Source: a virus
Direction: 5' to 3' (one strand)
Length of the DNA stretch: 33,015 bases
IMG/VR virus record: IMGVR_UViG_3300036978_000557
Coordinates: 1-33,015 of that record
Below are positions 7,541-15,278 of the stretch, piece after piece. Both the position numbers and the translations under genes were made by a program. Under the pieces are notes generated by a model. The model saw nothing but the letters and a program-made list of their open reading frames with translations, did no database searches and was not told the origin of the DNA. The stretch's first letter is position 1; each line of letters begins with the position of its first letter.

Positions 7541-7752
7541 ACCCCATCGCACCCAAACGCAAGGTCGACGTGCTCCACCTCGTTGCCGTGATCGCCGGCG
7601 CTATCGCGGGCATCGCTGGTGGGCAGCAGCTCGCGAGCCGCCCAGCGCCGTGCCCGGCGTGCCTCGAGTGCGCGCCCTGTCCCGAAGTGGTGGTCGCCAC
7701 TCCCGCCGACTGCGAGCCCCCAGCAGCAGCAGCTCCGGCAGTGGTGCCCTAA
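7537..7752 (+). CDS. Small one-span membrane protein with Cys-Pro motifs
   Basis: This 71-residue protein starts with ATGA overlap onto the previous stop. A basic N-terminus (NPIAPKRK) precedes a hydrophobic segment (LHLVAVIAGAIAGIAGG, about residues 13-29), then a Pro/Cys-rich tail with CPAC, CAPCP and a later Cys. It looks like an N-in, C-out membrane protein. No lipobox is seen. A membrane protein between head genes is unusual. A role in lysis, such as a pinholin or spanin-like part, is conceivable but unsupported. Confidence 0.5.
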   Translation: MNPIAPKRKVDVLHLVAVIAGAIAGIAGGQQLASRPAPCPACLECAPCPEVVVATPADCEPPAAAAPAVVP

Positions 7753-8511
7753 GTGCCCACCTACTCCGTAGATTCGCAGCTGCCGTCGTTCTACGAGCGC
7801 GAGTGCTCCGCGACGATCACGTTGCCTGTTTACGCGGGTGGGTCGTCGCCGGTGGTCGCCACCAGCGGCACGTTTACGTTGTACGACGTAACCAAGGCCA
7901 CCATTACAACGGGCGCGGTGACGTTCCCCGGGGGCATTGCGACGTTCACCGTAGCAGCTGCCTCCCTGCCTGCTACGACGGCGCTGTCGGCGTTCTGGCA
8001 AGAGGAGTGGGTGTTGGTGTTTGGGTCGCACGTCGAGACCTTCCGGCGCGATGCGTTCTTGTGCCTTAGGTTGCTGCACAACGTCGTAACGGAGACCATG
8101 CTGGTACGTCGGGTGTCTGACCTCGCCGCTATCCGGCCTCCGACGATCACCAGCTACGAACCGTACATCCAAGAAGCCTGGGGTATCTGTCAACGCACCC
8201 TGCTCCAAGACGGGCGCAGGCCGTACTTGGCGATGAACGACTACGCTTTTGCCGACTGGGTGTGCGCCCTGACCCTTGAGCTCGCGTTCAGGGACTTCGC
8301 GACGTACAGCGGCGAGGGCAGGTTTAGCACGGAGGCGGACAAGTACCGCGCCGATGCCGACAAGGCGTTCGACCGGTTAAAACTTGAATACGACCTCAGC
8401 GAACAGAACGTGCGTACCGCCGCTATCCCCGGCCAAAGTGCCCAACCTGTAATCTATACCAACTACAACCCCGCCTCCGCATACCGGATGTGGGGTCCAC
8501 GGAGATTCTGA
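7753..8511 (+). CDS. Head-tail connector (adaptor)-like protein
   Basis: This 252-residue protein begins at a GTG one base after the previous stop. An N-terminal beta domain (about 1-115) is followed by a helical C-terminal domain that resembles gp6/gp15-type adaptors, with helices around PYIQEAWGICQRTLLQDGR, DWVCALTLELAFRDFA and YRADADKAFDRLKLEYD. Adaptors extend the portal and receive neck proteins. The helical pattern and the position between head and tail genes support this. The fused N-terminal beta domain is an addition to the usual short adaptor. Confidence 0.5.
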   Translation: MPTYSVDSQLPSFYERECSATITLPVYAGGSSPVVATSGTFTLYDVTKATITTGAVTFPGGIATFTVAAASLPATTALSAFWQEEWVLVFGSHVETFRRDAFLCLRLLHNVVTETMLVRRVSDLAAIRPPTITSYEPYIQEAWGICQRTLLQDGRRPYLAMNDYAFADWVCALTLELAFRDFATYSGEGRFSTEADKYRADADKAFDRLKLEYDLSEQNVRTAAIPGQSAQPVIYTNYNPASAYRMWGPRRF

Positions 8512-8512
8512 T

Positions 8513-8911
8513 ATGCCTTACGTTTCAACCGTTGTTGGTCCTACAACCTCTGTAATCAAAGGTCGCGCGACCTATCGCTGGACTATCAGCGAGACCGGTG
8601 CGGCACCCACCGACACTTGGACGATCACCGGCGCGCCGGCGGTCGGCACCGTATCGCTGTACCGCGCCAACTTGACAGCCGGGACCGGCGTCACGATCAA
8701 CCCCCGCCTCGGTAGGACGCTTGCGTTTACGACCTCGACCAACGATGTGATCGGAGTGAGCGCGACTACCGCTGCGCTGATCAACGACGGCACGGCGCTA
8801 AAGTATTCGGGGCTTACCTCTGGTAAAATCTTCGGGAGGTCCCTGCCAAGCAACGCCGCCGCCGATCACTCGGTCTCGACTGAGATTGTGATCATCGAAG
8901 GTGTCGAATGA
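8513..8911 (+). CDS. Small beta-rich virion protein, unknown
   Basis: This 132-residue protein starts one base after the connector-like gene. It is rich in Thr, Val, Gly and Ala with regular strand-like segments (YRWTISETGAAPTDTWTITG) and no catalytic motif. It overlaps the next gene by four bases (ATGA type), so the two are probably co-translated. It may be a decoration, fibre or collar protein. Confidence 0.5.
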   Translation: MPYVSTVVGPTTSVIKGRATYRWTISETGAAPTDTWTITGAPAVGTVSLYRANLTAGTGVTINPRLGRTLAFTTSTNDVIGVSATTAALINDGTALKYSGLTSGKIFGRSLPSNAAADHSVSTEIVIIEGVE

Positions 8912-9813
8912 GTTGGTCGCAAGCCACCGGCGCTGGGTCAAGTAGCGCCACGCTCCCCACCGGCTTCATGGCCCAACAATATGGCACCGGCGCTATGGGG
9001 GATCTCACTGTCCTGACCGGCACTTCCCCGACGCTGTCTAAGGACAGCTACTATAATAATGTGACCATTCAGGGCACCGGCCAGTTAAAACCCAACGGCT
9101 ACCGGCTGTTCGTGTCCGGTACCCTTACAATCTCCAGCGCCGGTAGCATCAACGACGACGGCGTAACGGCTACCGGCGTAGCAGGCGCTGCGGCGTTGAC
9201 GGCGCGTGGGTCAATCGGTGGCCAGTCTGGTGGTGGTGGAGCGGGGCTAACCAACACTATCGCTAACGGCGCGGCGGGCGGCGGCGTCGTTACGTCCAGC
9301 ACTTCCTCTGCCCCTACCAACATCATGCCCAACGGTGGAGCCGGTGGGGCGTCCTTAAGTGGCGCGCAGACTGGAGGGGCTGGCGGCGTTGCCACCAACC
9401 CAACGGGCCAGTCTATCTGGGGCGCGTGGGACTCGGCACGCATCACCACGGCGGTTCTGTTTTCCGGCGGGGCTGGCGGCGGTGGCGGCTCATGCAGCTC
9501 GAGCACGTTGGCTGTGAGCGGCGGCGGCGGGAGCGGCGGCGGGGCTGTAGCCGTGTACGCAAAGACCGTGACTAACGCAGGTAGAATCAGCGCCAACGGC
9601 GGCAACGGCGCGGCGGCGGTCGGAACCAACAACGCGGGCGGTGGCGGTGGCGGGGCTGGCGGTTGGGTTATTTTGGTCACCGACACGCTGACCAGTGCGG
9701 TTGGCACCGTTCAGGCCAACGGAGGCACCGGCGGTGCCTCGATAGGCACATCGCTCCCGGCGGCCACGGGCACCTCGGGCGCTGTTTGCATTATCGGCAT
9801 GAACGGCACATGA
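8908..9813 (+). CDS. Glycine-rich surface/adhesin-like virion protein
   Basis: This 301-residue protein starts with a segment common in phage surface proteins (DLTVLTGTSPTLSKDSYYNN, then QLKPNGYRLFVSGTLTI). It continues with long glycine-rich runs (GGAGG, GGGGG, SGGGGSGGG) from about residue 100 to 270, like glycine-rich polyglycine-II adhesin tips. A short non-repetitive end follows. It could be a head fibre, collar or receptor-binding component. Its position between the connector and tail terminator candidates is odd for a tail-tip adhesin and favours a neck or head location. The stop overlaps the next start as ATGA. Confidence 0.5.
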   Translation: MSWSQATGAGSSSATLPTGFMAQQYGTGAMGDLTVLTGTSPTLSKDSYYNNVTIQGTGQLKPNGYRLFVSGTLTISSAGSINDDGVTATGVAGAAALTARGSIGGQSGGGGAGLTNTIANGAAGGGVVTSSTSSAPTNIMPNGGAGGASLSGAQTGGAGGVATNPTGQSIWGAWDSARITTAVLFSGGAGGGGGSCSSSTLAVSGGGGSGGGAVAVYAKTVTNAGRISANGGNGAAAVGTNNAGGGGGGAGGWVILVTDTLTSAVGTVQANGGTGGASIGTSLPAATGTSGAVCIIGMNGT

Positions 9814-10265
9814 GCGTTCGCGAGCGCCAGGACCAGACCCTTCGCGGCCTGCTTACGCAGGTCGATGGAGTGTTGTCTGGTACTGGCCTCAAACGGTCGC
9901 CGTCGTTGTTTTCAGCCAACGACCTACCCAAGACGCTGGTGGACAACGCTTACTGCATGGCGATCCAAAGTGCCGATACGCAGCTGTACCGCGAGGGCGG
10001 CGAAGAGAGCGCGCGGGTGATCCACCAGCTCACGCTGTCGGTGCTCAAGCAAGTCAAACCGATGGCGCAGTTCCAGAGCTTGCTCGACGCTGGCGACGTC
10101 GAAGAACGCCTCATGGCAGCAATGCTGAAACGCTCCAACCTGCCCTACGCAGTTGTGAAGTGGCTCTCGACCCAACGCACCCCGACCCCATCCCGCGAGT
10201 ACCTGCTCATCGAGGCGGTGTTCAGCCTCGAGTGTGATTGGTCGTGGTCGGGGCTTAACGCCTAA
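9810..10265 (+). CDS. Tail terminator/completion-like protein
   Basis: This 151-residue protein starts at an ATG overlapping the previous stop; the same frame is open further upstream, but that part lies inside the glycine-rich gene. The pattern of an early helix, a segment DLPKTLVDNAYCMAIQSAD, a beta strand (RVIHQLTLSVLKQV), a central helix (VEERLMAAML) and a C-terminal strand (REYLLIEAVFSLECDW) resembles tail terminator or neck proteins that cap the tail tube. It lies between the connector and tail tube candidates, which fits. No exact family match was made. Confidence 0.45.
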   Translation: MSVRERQDQTLRGLLTQVDGVLSGTGLKRSPSLFSANDLPKTLVDNAYCMAIQSADTQLYREGGEESARVIHQLTLSVLKQVKPMAQFQSLLDAGDVEERLMAAMLKRSNLPYAVVKWLSTQRTPTPSREYLLIEAVFSLECDWSWSGLNA

Positions 10266-10304
10266 CTTTTATGTGCTATACCCCCCAATCCATAGAGGTG
10301 TCTC

Positions 10305-10811
10305 ATGCCTGAATCTACTGTGATCCGCACCAAGCGCGACGGCCAAATCCTACTCGCGGACAACGGCGCGGGAAACACCTACACCATCGTCAGGGAAGAC
10401 GGTAGTTTCACGTTGAACCTGCCCGATCACTCCATCGTGCATGTGCTCGACCGTGGTGTAATCGGCGCTATCCCGATGATCCGCATCGGCGACGAAGCGG
10501 TGATGAGCGGCGGTTTCAGCGCCTACCTGAGCGACTTGGGCGCGACTGCAAACAACTACGTCACCCTCAACGACCTCATCATGCGGTTCACCGCCCGTTA
10601 CGTCGCGACCAACTGGGTGAGCACTATGGGTGCCAACTCGGACGTCTTTACGGTCACGATCACCTACACCATCGACGGCTCGCCGTTTGGTGAGGCGGAC
10701 AAGTCGCTTGTTTTGCCGTTCTGCGTGGTGCGCGGCAACATCGCCGAAGGCGACCCCAACAAGTTCGCCGTTACCTTCACCTCGTACGCCGTACGCCCCA
10801 CCCTTTCGTAG
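10305..10811 (+). CDS. Probable major tail (tube) protein
   Basis: This 168-residue protein starts behind AGAGGTG. It begins with short strands (VIRTKRDGQILLAD and NTYTIVREDGSFTLNLPD), then a middle part with MSGGFSAYLSDLG and a strand pair around DVFTVTITYTIDG. This resembles the beta-sandwich plus long-loop plan of siphovirus tube proteins. The size and location after the terminator candidate fit. The neighbour at 10827 is a second candidate. Confidence 0.45.
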   Translation: MPESTVIRTKRDGQILLADNGAGNTYTIVREDGSFTLNLPDHSIVHVLDRGVIGAIPMIRIGDEAVMSGGFSAYLSDLGATANNYVTLNDLIMRFTARYVATNWVSTMGANSDVFTVTITYTIDGSPFGEADKSLVLPFCVVRGNIAEGDPNKFAVTFTSYAVRPTLS

Positions 10812-10826
10812 TCAGGAGCCACCAAC

Positions 10827-11372
10827 ATGGGCAATGCATCCGCCTCCGTCTCCCTCCAAATCACCGCTCGCGACGTCCTGAACTCGGGGCTGTCTCGCGG
10901 CGTCATTCCGATCCAGTTCGCGCAAGTGCTCGAGCTTAACAGCGGCCTTACCGACGCCAACATCGACCTTGCTTGGTCGGTGACTCGCGTCAATATGCCC
11001 GCGTCCGCTACGACCAACATGGACCTCCACGGCGCGTTGAACGACTCGTTTGGAAACGCCGTTCAGTTCCACGAGGTGGTGTTGATCGCACTGGTCAACA
11101 CCCGCGCAGACGCTGGGGCGCACCTGTTGCTTGCTCCCGCAGCGGCCAACGGTTTTGGCCGTCTGACCACGTCCAAAGGGTTTTGGCCCGCCGACCTCGC
11201 GGCGGACGGCGACCAGGGAAACATCGTAGGGCCGTCGTCGTGGCTGTGTCTGTACGATCCTACCGGCGTGCCTACCACACCGGGCACTGCGGACATCCTC
11301 TCGATCACCACCAGCGCGGTGGTCGGCTCCACCAACGGTTGGTCAATCTTGATCCTCGGTCGCTCCGCTTAG
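10827..11372 (+). CDS. Virion structural protein, beta-sandwich type
   Basis: This 181-residue protein contains a pattern I recognise from phage structural proteins: DLAWSVTRVNMPASATTNMD, then LNDSFGNAVQFHEVVLIAL and a final GWSILILGRS. Its exact place in the virion is uncertain; it may be a tube, decoration or tail-associated protein. It follows the previous gene by 15 bp with a GGAG ribosome binding site and has no catalytic motif or transmembrane segment. Confidence 0.5.
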   Translation: MGNASASVSLQITARDVLNSGLSRGVIPIQFAQVLELNSGLTDANIDLAWSVTRVNMPASATTNMDLHGALNDSFGNAVQFHEVVLIALVNTRADAGAHLLLAPAAANGFGRLTTSKGFWPADLAADGDQGNIVGPSSWLCLYDPTGVPTTPGTADILSITTSAVVGSTNGWSILILGRSA

Positions 11373-11400
11373 TCTTACCCCGCACACACTGGAGGGTTCC

Positions 11401-11802
11401 ATGCACGCCCACTCCCCCGACCTCGCCCTAAAAATCGCCGCCATCGAGCGTGAGCTCGACGTGCTCCACCCCGGATGGCGCGACAAGGCGCGGTTCGATC
11501 ACGTTACCTACGACACCAAAGCACGCATCAAATGGTGCTTGAAGCGGCTGTCGTTGCTGTGTGAGGGCAACGACTACGACGTGCTCATCGTGCGTGACGC
11601 CCGCAACTCCCAGCAGTGCTACGCACACCCCGTGCTGCCGGCTACCCACCGCTACGAGGCGGTCACCCGCGAGCCTCCATCCCCCCTCAGTGTGCTCCCT
11701 CTGGCGGTTGCGGAACTAGAGACTCCCCTCGACGTCGGGGAGTCCACTTTGGTCGGCAACACCGACCGCGAGCAGCTGCGGCAGCTTGGGGGTGCGGAAT
11801 GA
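11401..11802 (+). CDS. Hypothetical protein in the tail module
   Basis: This 133-residue protein has a strong ribosome binding site (GGAGGGTTCC). The first half is charged and helical (LKIAAIERELDVLHPGWRDK, then KWCLKRLSLLCEGND). The second half is proline-rich and acidic and may be flexible. The stop overlaps the next start as ATGA, so it is likely translated with the chaperone candidate. No family was recognised. Confidence 0.5.
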   Translation: MHAHSPDLALKIAAIERELDVLHPGWRDKARFDHVTYDTKARIKWCLKRLSLLCEGNDYDVLIVRDARNSQQCYAHPVLPATHRYEAVTREPPSPLSVLPLAVAELETPLDVGESTLVGNTDREQLRQLGGAE

Positions 11803-12275
11803 AGACGCGCTCCAAGCCGCTGGTGCTTCCCGTGCCGCTCCCCGACCGGTACTGGCAGCTGAACATCGAGGACCGGGGCGTGCTGACGTTCCGTCACCCC
11901 TACTACGGGGTGGCGTCGGCAGTGGTGCAGTGCCTGCTCGCCCACCGCACCGACGACGTGGATCTCAGCCCGCAGGCCACTGCGGAGCGGATGCTGCCGA
12001 TGTGCGGATTGGTGATCGGAGCGTGCTGGTACGACCCTACCCGCGAGCTCGAGACCCAGCTGGACCTCAGCAAGCTCGGCGATGCCGACCTTGTCGCGTA
12101 CGGGCACCGGGTGTGCGAGGAACTACAGGATGCCGGGTGGGTGTTGCTCGACCTCGTCGAGCTGCTCGGCGGCATTGCGCCGCAGCTGTACCAGCGGCAG
12201 CTGTTGTTGAACATGGCAATGGCCCGCTCCAGTTTTTCCGCAGCCCCCAAGGACGACTCGACGGCCTGCTCGTAG
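11799..12275 (+). CDS. Probable tail assembly chaperone, short form
   Basis: This 158-residue protein starts at an ATG overlapping the previous stop. It is mostly helical, with a segment LVELLGGIAPQLYQRQLLLN near the end. Siphoviruses usually encode a short chaperone and a -1 frameshift-extended form between the tube and tape measure genes. Here a second frame opens in exactly the -1 direction and runs to 12514, with a slippery-type T-run and a stem nearby. That geometry, not sequence similarity, is the main support. Two small genes separate it from the tape measure, which is not the classic arrangement. Confidence 0.5.
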   Translation: MKTRSKPLVLPVPLPDRYWQLNIEDRGVLTFRHPYYGVASAVVQCLLAHRTDDVDLSPQATAERMLPMCGLVIGACWYDPTRELETQLDLSKLGDADLVAYGHRVCEELQDAGWVLLDLVELLGGIAPQLYQRQLLLNMAMARSSFSAAPKDDSTACS

Positions 12276-12301
12276 AGCACGGCGCTCGACACCTGGGGGG
12301 C
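12233..12301 (+). promoter_or_regulatory. Candidate -1 ribosomal frameshift signal
   Basis: The heptamer T TTT TCC (12233-12239) is read in the frame of the 11799 gene. Slipping back one base keeps TTT at the P-site and places the Ser tRNA on TTC with a middle U-G pair. Three bases later GCCCCC (12243-12248) can pair with GGGGGC (12296-12301), extended by AGG/CCT (12250-12252 with 12292-12294) after one mismatch. The zero-frame TAG lies inside this loop. The five-C run at 12244-12248 is a second possible slip point. Confidence 0.45.
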
Positions 12302-12514
12302 GTACACGCTGCCTACAATCTACCGACAGAGGAATATGTGGATCTGGTCGCGCACATCATCACTCGCGACTCCCCGGATGGGTGGCAAAACACGCTCGCC
12401 CCGGTGAGCGCGAGCGACCACGTCTACATGAGCAACGTGCGCTCTAAGCCCGCCAGCCCTGCCCGCCCCAGTGACCCTGCCCTCGCGGCGTTCAGCGACT
12501 GGGCGGCACGGTAA
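12233..12514 (+). CDS. -1 frame extension of the tail assembly chaperone (or separate small gene)
   Basis: The -1 frame relative to the 11799 gene is open through 12514 and ends two bases before the next ATG. The extension reads plausibly as protein past the zero-frame stop, for example HAAYNLPTEEYVDLVAHIIT and DSPDGWQNTLAP, and ends PALAAFSDWAAR. It has no ATG or GTG start in the overlap. The alternative is independent initiation at the GTG at 12338, behind AGAGGA with a short spacer, giving 58 residues. Without any product here about 240 bases would be empty in a densely packed region. Confidence 0.45.
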   Translation, partial: FFRSPQGRLDGLLVEHGARHLGGVHAAYNLPTEEYVDLVAHIITRDSPDGWQNTLAPVSASDHVYMSNVRSKPASPARPSDPALAAFSDWAAR

Positions 12515-12515
12515 T

Positions 12516-12965
12516 ATGGGCATCGAATGGCCAGTGCGGCTGGACTCCATCGACCGCTATCGACTGACCCAACACGGTGGGTTTAGGTTCCTCGAGCTTG
12601 AAGAGTTGCAAGTGCTCGACCGCTACGCGAGCGAGCTGCTCAACGAGATCGAAGATGCGTGGCCGGTGGACACCTCGACCTCGCGAGACGCCTTTAGCTA
12701 CACGTTGTTGAGCGATGGCACGACGGGTTTCACGATCCAGAACGACGTGGACTATGTCGAATACATCACGGAGGCGGGGACTACCCCCGTGCGCGATGGG
12801 GGCGCTCCGCTGTATGAAACTCTCATCCCGCAGATCGTAAGCGGCGGCAACCCCACCGTGGTCGCGATGCTCGACGCGATGCGGGTAATCACCGACTCCG
12901 TCGAGGCGCGGTTGTCAAGCACCCCAGCAGCTGCTCGACCACGGAGGCCGCGTGGCAACCGTTGA
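12516..12965 (+). CDS. HK97 gp10-like minor tail/neck protein
   Basis: This 149-residue protein starts at ATG 12516, directly after the extension stop. The middle has the pattern of gp10-like proteins: a helix (ELLNEIEDAWPVDTSTSRDA) with the PVDT turn, two strands (SYTLLSDGTTGFTIQNDVDY) and VEYITEAGT. Members act at the head-tail joint or tail completion. The tail end is Arg/Pro-rich. It overlaps the next gene by 14 bp. The next gene appears to have a weaker version of the same plan. Confidence 0.45.
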   Translation: MGIEWPVRLDSIDRYRLTQHGGFRFLELEELQVLDRYASELLNEIEDAWPVDTSTSRDAFSYTLLSDGTTGFTIQNDVDYVEYITEAGTTPVRDGGAPLYETLIPQIVSGGNPTVVAMLDAMRVITDSVEARLSSTPAAARPRRPRGNR

Positions 12966-13410
12966 GGTCATCAGCACCGTTGACCTGACCACCAATATTC
13001 AGCGGCGGTTGAGTGATTGTGAAAGGCGGGTGTTTCGGCGGCACAAGGATCGGATCCTGTTGGCCGTCAAGACCGCCTGGACGGGGTGGCTCTACATCGG
13101 ACGCCCTGCCGGCGCACAAGAAAACGTCAGCTTTAAAGAGTGGTACGCCACGATTGAAAGCACGGTCGGCGATAAAGTAGTGCTCAGAATCTTCAATGCG
13201 GCGGACTACTCATCGTTTGTGCATCGTAGCGGGTCCACCGTGATCGAGTGGCAGCGGATATGGGCAGAGGTGGAGGCGGCGTACATCCCGCCCCTCGCCG
13301 CCGACCTGCGGGCTGAGATTATCAAAAACCTATCCGCGCCTGCCAACCCGAAGAAGCTGGGTCCAAAGGGTGGTGCTACAACAATCCGCAGAGAGGCGAT
13401 ATCACTATGA
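12952..13410 (+). CDS. Second gp10-like tail protein, divergent
   Basis: This 152-residue protein starts at GTG 12952 behind GGAGG. It has a helix (ERRVFRRHKDRILLAVKTAW), a strand pair (YATIESTVGDKVVLRIFNAA), then DYSSFVHRSGS, which aligns in kind with the DYVEYITEAGT segment of the preceding protein, and a C-terminal helix. The classic PVDTG turn is missing. It may be a diverged paralogue or an unrelated tail protein. The stop overlaps the tape measure start as ATGA. Confidence 0.4.
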   Translation: MATVEVISTVDLTTNIQRRLSDCERRVFRRHKDRILLAVKTAWTGWLYIGRPAGAQENVSFKEWYATIESTVGDKVVLRIFNAADYSSFVHRSGSTVIEWQRIWAEVEAAYIPPLAADLRAEIIKNLSAPANPKKLGPKGGATTIRREAISL

Positions 13411-15278
13411 GCACCGTAAACATCCCGATCACCGGTGACGCAACCTCGTTGGTCGCCGCAACCCAAAAAGCCAACGCGGCACTGGCCACGATTGGCGTGG
13501 CTGCGGACAAGGCGAGCTCCAAGATCACACCGGCTATGGGAAGCCTAAGCGGTGGAGCGCAGAAGGCGGCGGCGGCGCTCGGACCGTTGGGCGGCGTGCT
13601 GTCCAAGATCTCACCGGAGGCCGGTTCAGCCGCGAGCTCCATCGCCGGTCTGGCCAGTGCGGGTCAAGGGCTGGCAGCTGCGGGAGCGGCGGCTGGCGTG
13701 AGCATGACCGCTATGGCGGCGGTCCTCGGACCGGTGGCTATCGCCGTGGCCGCTCTGGCCGCTGCTTACTATGTGCTCGATCAGAACCTTCAGGCCGTTG
13801 AGGAACAGAACCGGATCGCGGCGGAGCGGGCCGGTGACGCCACCAAACGGTTCATCGATCAAAAGGCGGTGGTCAAGGAGATCGGGGACGCCTACGCGGT
13901 GAGCTCGGGCCAACAGACCGCCGCAGACCTGAAGGCCATTGCGCTCAAGGAGAAGCTTCAAGCGGCTTTTGCGGTGGACGTGGCCAACGCTCAGACCGCG
14001 CTGAACTACGCAAAAAAGCAAGCGCAGAACACCGGCGCGGGTTCGGACGCGGACAAGGCGCGGATTCGGGCTGAGGAGGGACTGGCCGCGATCAATGGCC
14101 GGTTGGAGATCCAGAACGCGCTTATAGACGAAACGATCCGGCTTGACGGCAAAAAGGCAAGCAGCGCCAAAGGCGTGAACGACGCGCTCAAAAACCAAGG
14201 CGACATTGAACGCGCCAACGCTGAAGCCCACGCCGAATACGTGAAGATGGACGCGGAGCGGGTAGCCAAAGCCCGCGATCACATTGAAAACATCAACGAC
14301 CAGATCAAGGCAACGAACGATCTCACCGAAGCGGTCCGCCGCCAGGGAATGACGGAGTGGGAAACCACGGCGGCGTCTGGAGCGGCGGTAGACGCCAACC
14401 TCCGGAACCAGATCGCGGCTAACCTGAAGCTCGGGCTGGACACCAAGGCGCTCGAGGACGCGCGGGTGACCAACCACGCGAACACTGCGGCGGCGTTGAA
14501 CGCCATTGACGAAGAGCGCCACGCGACTGAGAAGAAGACGGCGGAGGACGCCGCGCAGATTGACAAGGACGCGAACAAGGCCAAGAAGGAAGCGGCCATG
14601 GACGTTGCCAACTTCATGGCGGAGCAAGCTACGGCGGGACTTGACGCCATGGCCGCCGGGTTCGAGAAAGCTCAGGACGCCGCCAACGAGACGGCCAACC
14701 AACTTACCAGCCAGTTGATCGAGGGAGATGAGCACTACACGAAGTCCCAGAAGGCGCAGCTGGTTAAGCGAATCGCGGAGCAACGGGCCGCGGCCAAAGA
14801 AGCGTTCGCCATTGCCAAAGCGGCGCGACTTGCTGAGGCCGTGATCACAACCGCCATGGCCGTTATGAACGCCTACTCCACAGGCGTGGCCATTCCAATC
14901 GCGGGCGTGGTCCTTGGACCGGCCATGGCCATTGCGGCAGGCGTGGCTGGCGCGATTTCAATCGCGGCCATTGCGTCAGAGCAGCCCGCGTTCCACTCCG
15001 GCAAGTCACCTGACGAGATGCAGGCCACGATTTTGAAGAGCGAGGCTGTGTTGAACCCGACTGCCGCCGCCCGCATGGGGCGTGGGCGCATCGAAGACAT
15101 GAACAACGGTCGCATGGGCGGCAACGGCGGGGGCGGCCCAGCGCCCGTCGTGCTCGGGCACCGCGTGTTTGAGGCGGGTCTGAAACGGTCTTTGGATTCC
15201 GCTGGGGTGTTGCGTGAAGCGCTGCACGCCGGATCAGTGTATGGTCACCGCTCCAACAGGAGGCTCTCAAGTGTCTGA
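13407..15278 (+). CDS. Tail tape measure protein
   Basis: This 623-residue protein is called the tape measure, which sets tail length and helps DNA entry. It is Ala-rich and mostly helical. It has a hydrophobic stretch at about residues 80-122, a long charged coiled-coil region (about 125-470), a second hydrophobic stretch at about 477-523, and a terminal FHSGKSPDEMQATILKSEAV of the type found at tape measure C-termini. By the usual 0.15 nm per residue, the tail would be roughly 90 nm. That is short for a siphovirus; no sheath gene was found. It overlaps both neighbours. Confidence 0.8.
   Translation: MSTVNIPITGDATSLVAATQKANAALATIGVAADKASSKITPAMGSLSGGAQKAAAALGPLGGVLSKISPEAGSAASSIAGLASAGQGLAAAGAAAGVSMTAMAAVLGPVAIAVAALAAAYYVLDQNLQAVEEQNRIAAERAGDATKRFIDQKAVVKEIGDAYAVSSGQQTAADLKAIALKEKLQAAFAVDVANAQTALNYAKKQAQNTGAGSDADKARIRAEEGLAAINGRLEIQNALIDETIRLDGKKASSAKGVNDALKNQGDIERANAEAHAEYVKMDAERVAKARDHIENINDQIKATNDLTEAVRRQGMTEWETTAASGAAVDANLRNQIAANLKLGLDTKALEDARVTNHANTAAALNAIDEERHATEKKTAEDAAQIDKDANKAKKEAAMDVANFMAEQATAGLDAMAAGFEKAQDAANETANQLTSQLIEGDEHYTKSQKAQLVKRIAEQRAAAKEAFAIAKAARLAEAVITTAMAVMNAYSTGVAIPIAGVVLGPAMAIAAGVAGAISIAAIASEQPAFHSGKSPDEMQATILKSEAVLNPTAAARMGRGRIEDMNNGRMGGNGGGGPAPVVLGHRVFEAGLKRSLDSAGVLREALHAGSVYGHRSNRRLSSV

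Noticed and set aside
9099-9707. Proline-rich 202-residue - strand open frame
   Set aside because: It mirrors glycine codons of the adhesin-like gene (GGN read as NCC).
12338-12514. Independent 58-residue gene from GTG
   Set aside because: Kept only as an alternative: the frame reads as protein upstream of this GTG, which fits the -1 extension better.
13626-14783. 385-residue - strand open frame
   Set aside because: It is antisense to the tape measure coiled-coil region and Leu/Arg/Val-biased with no motif.
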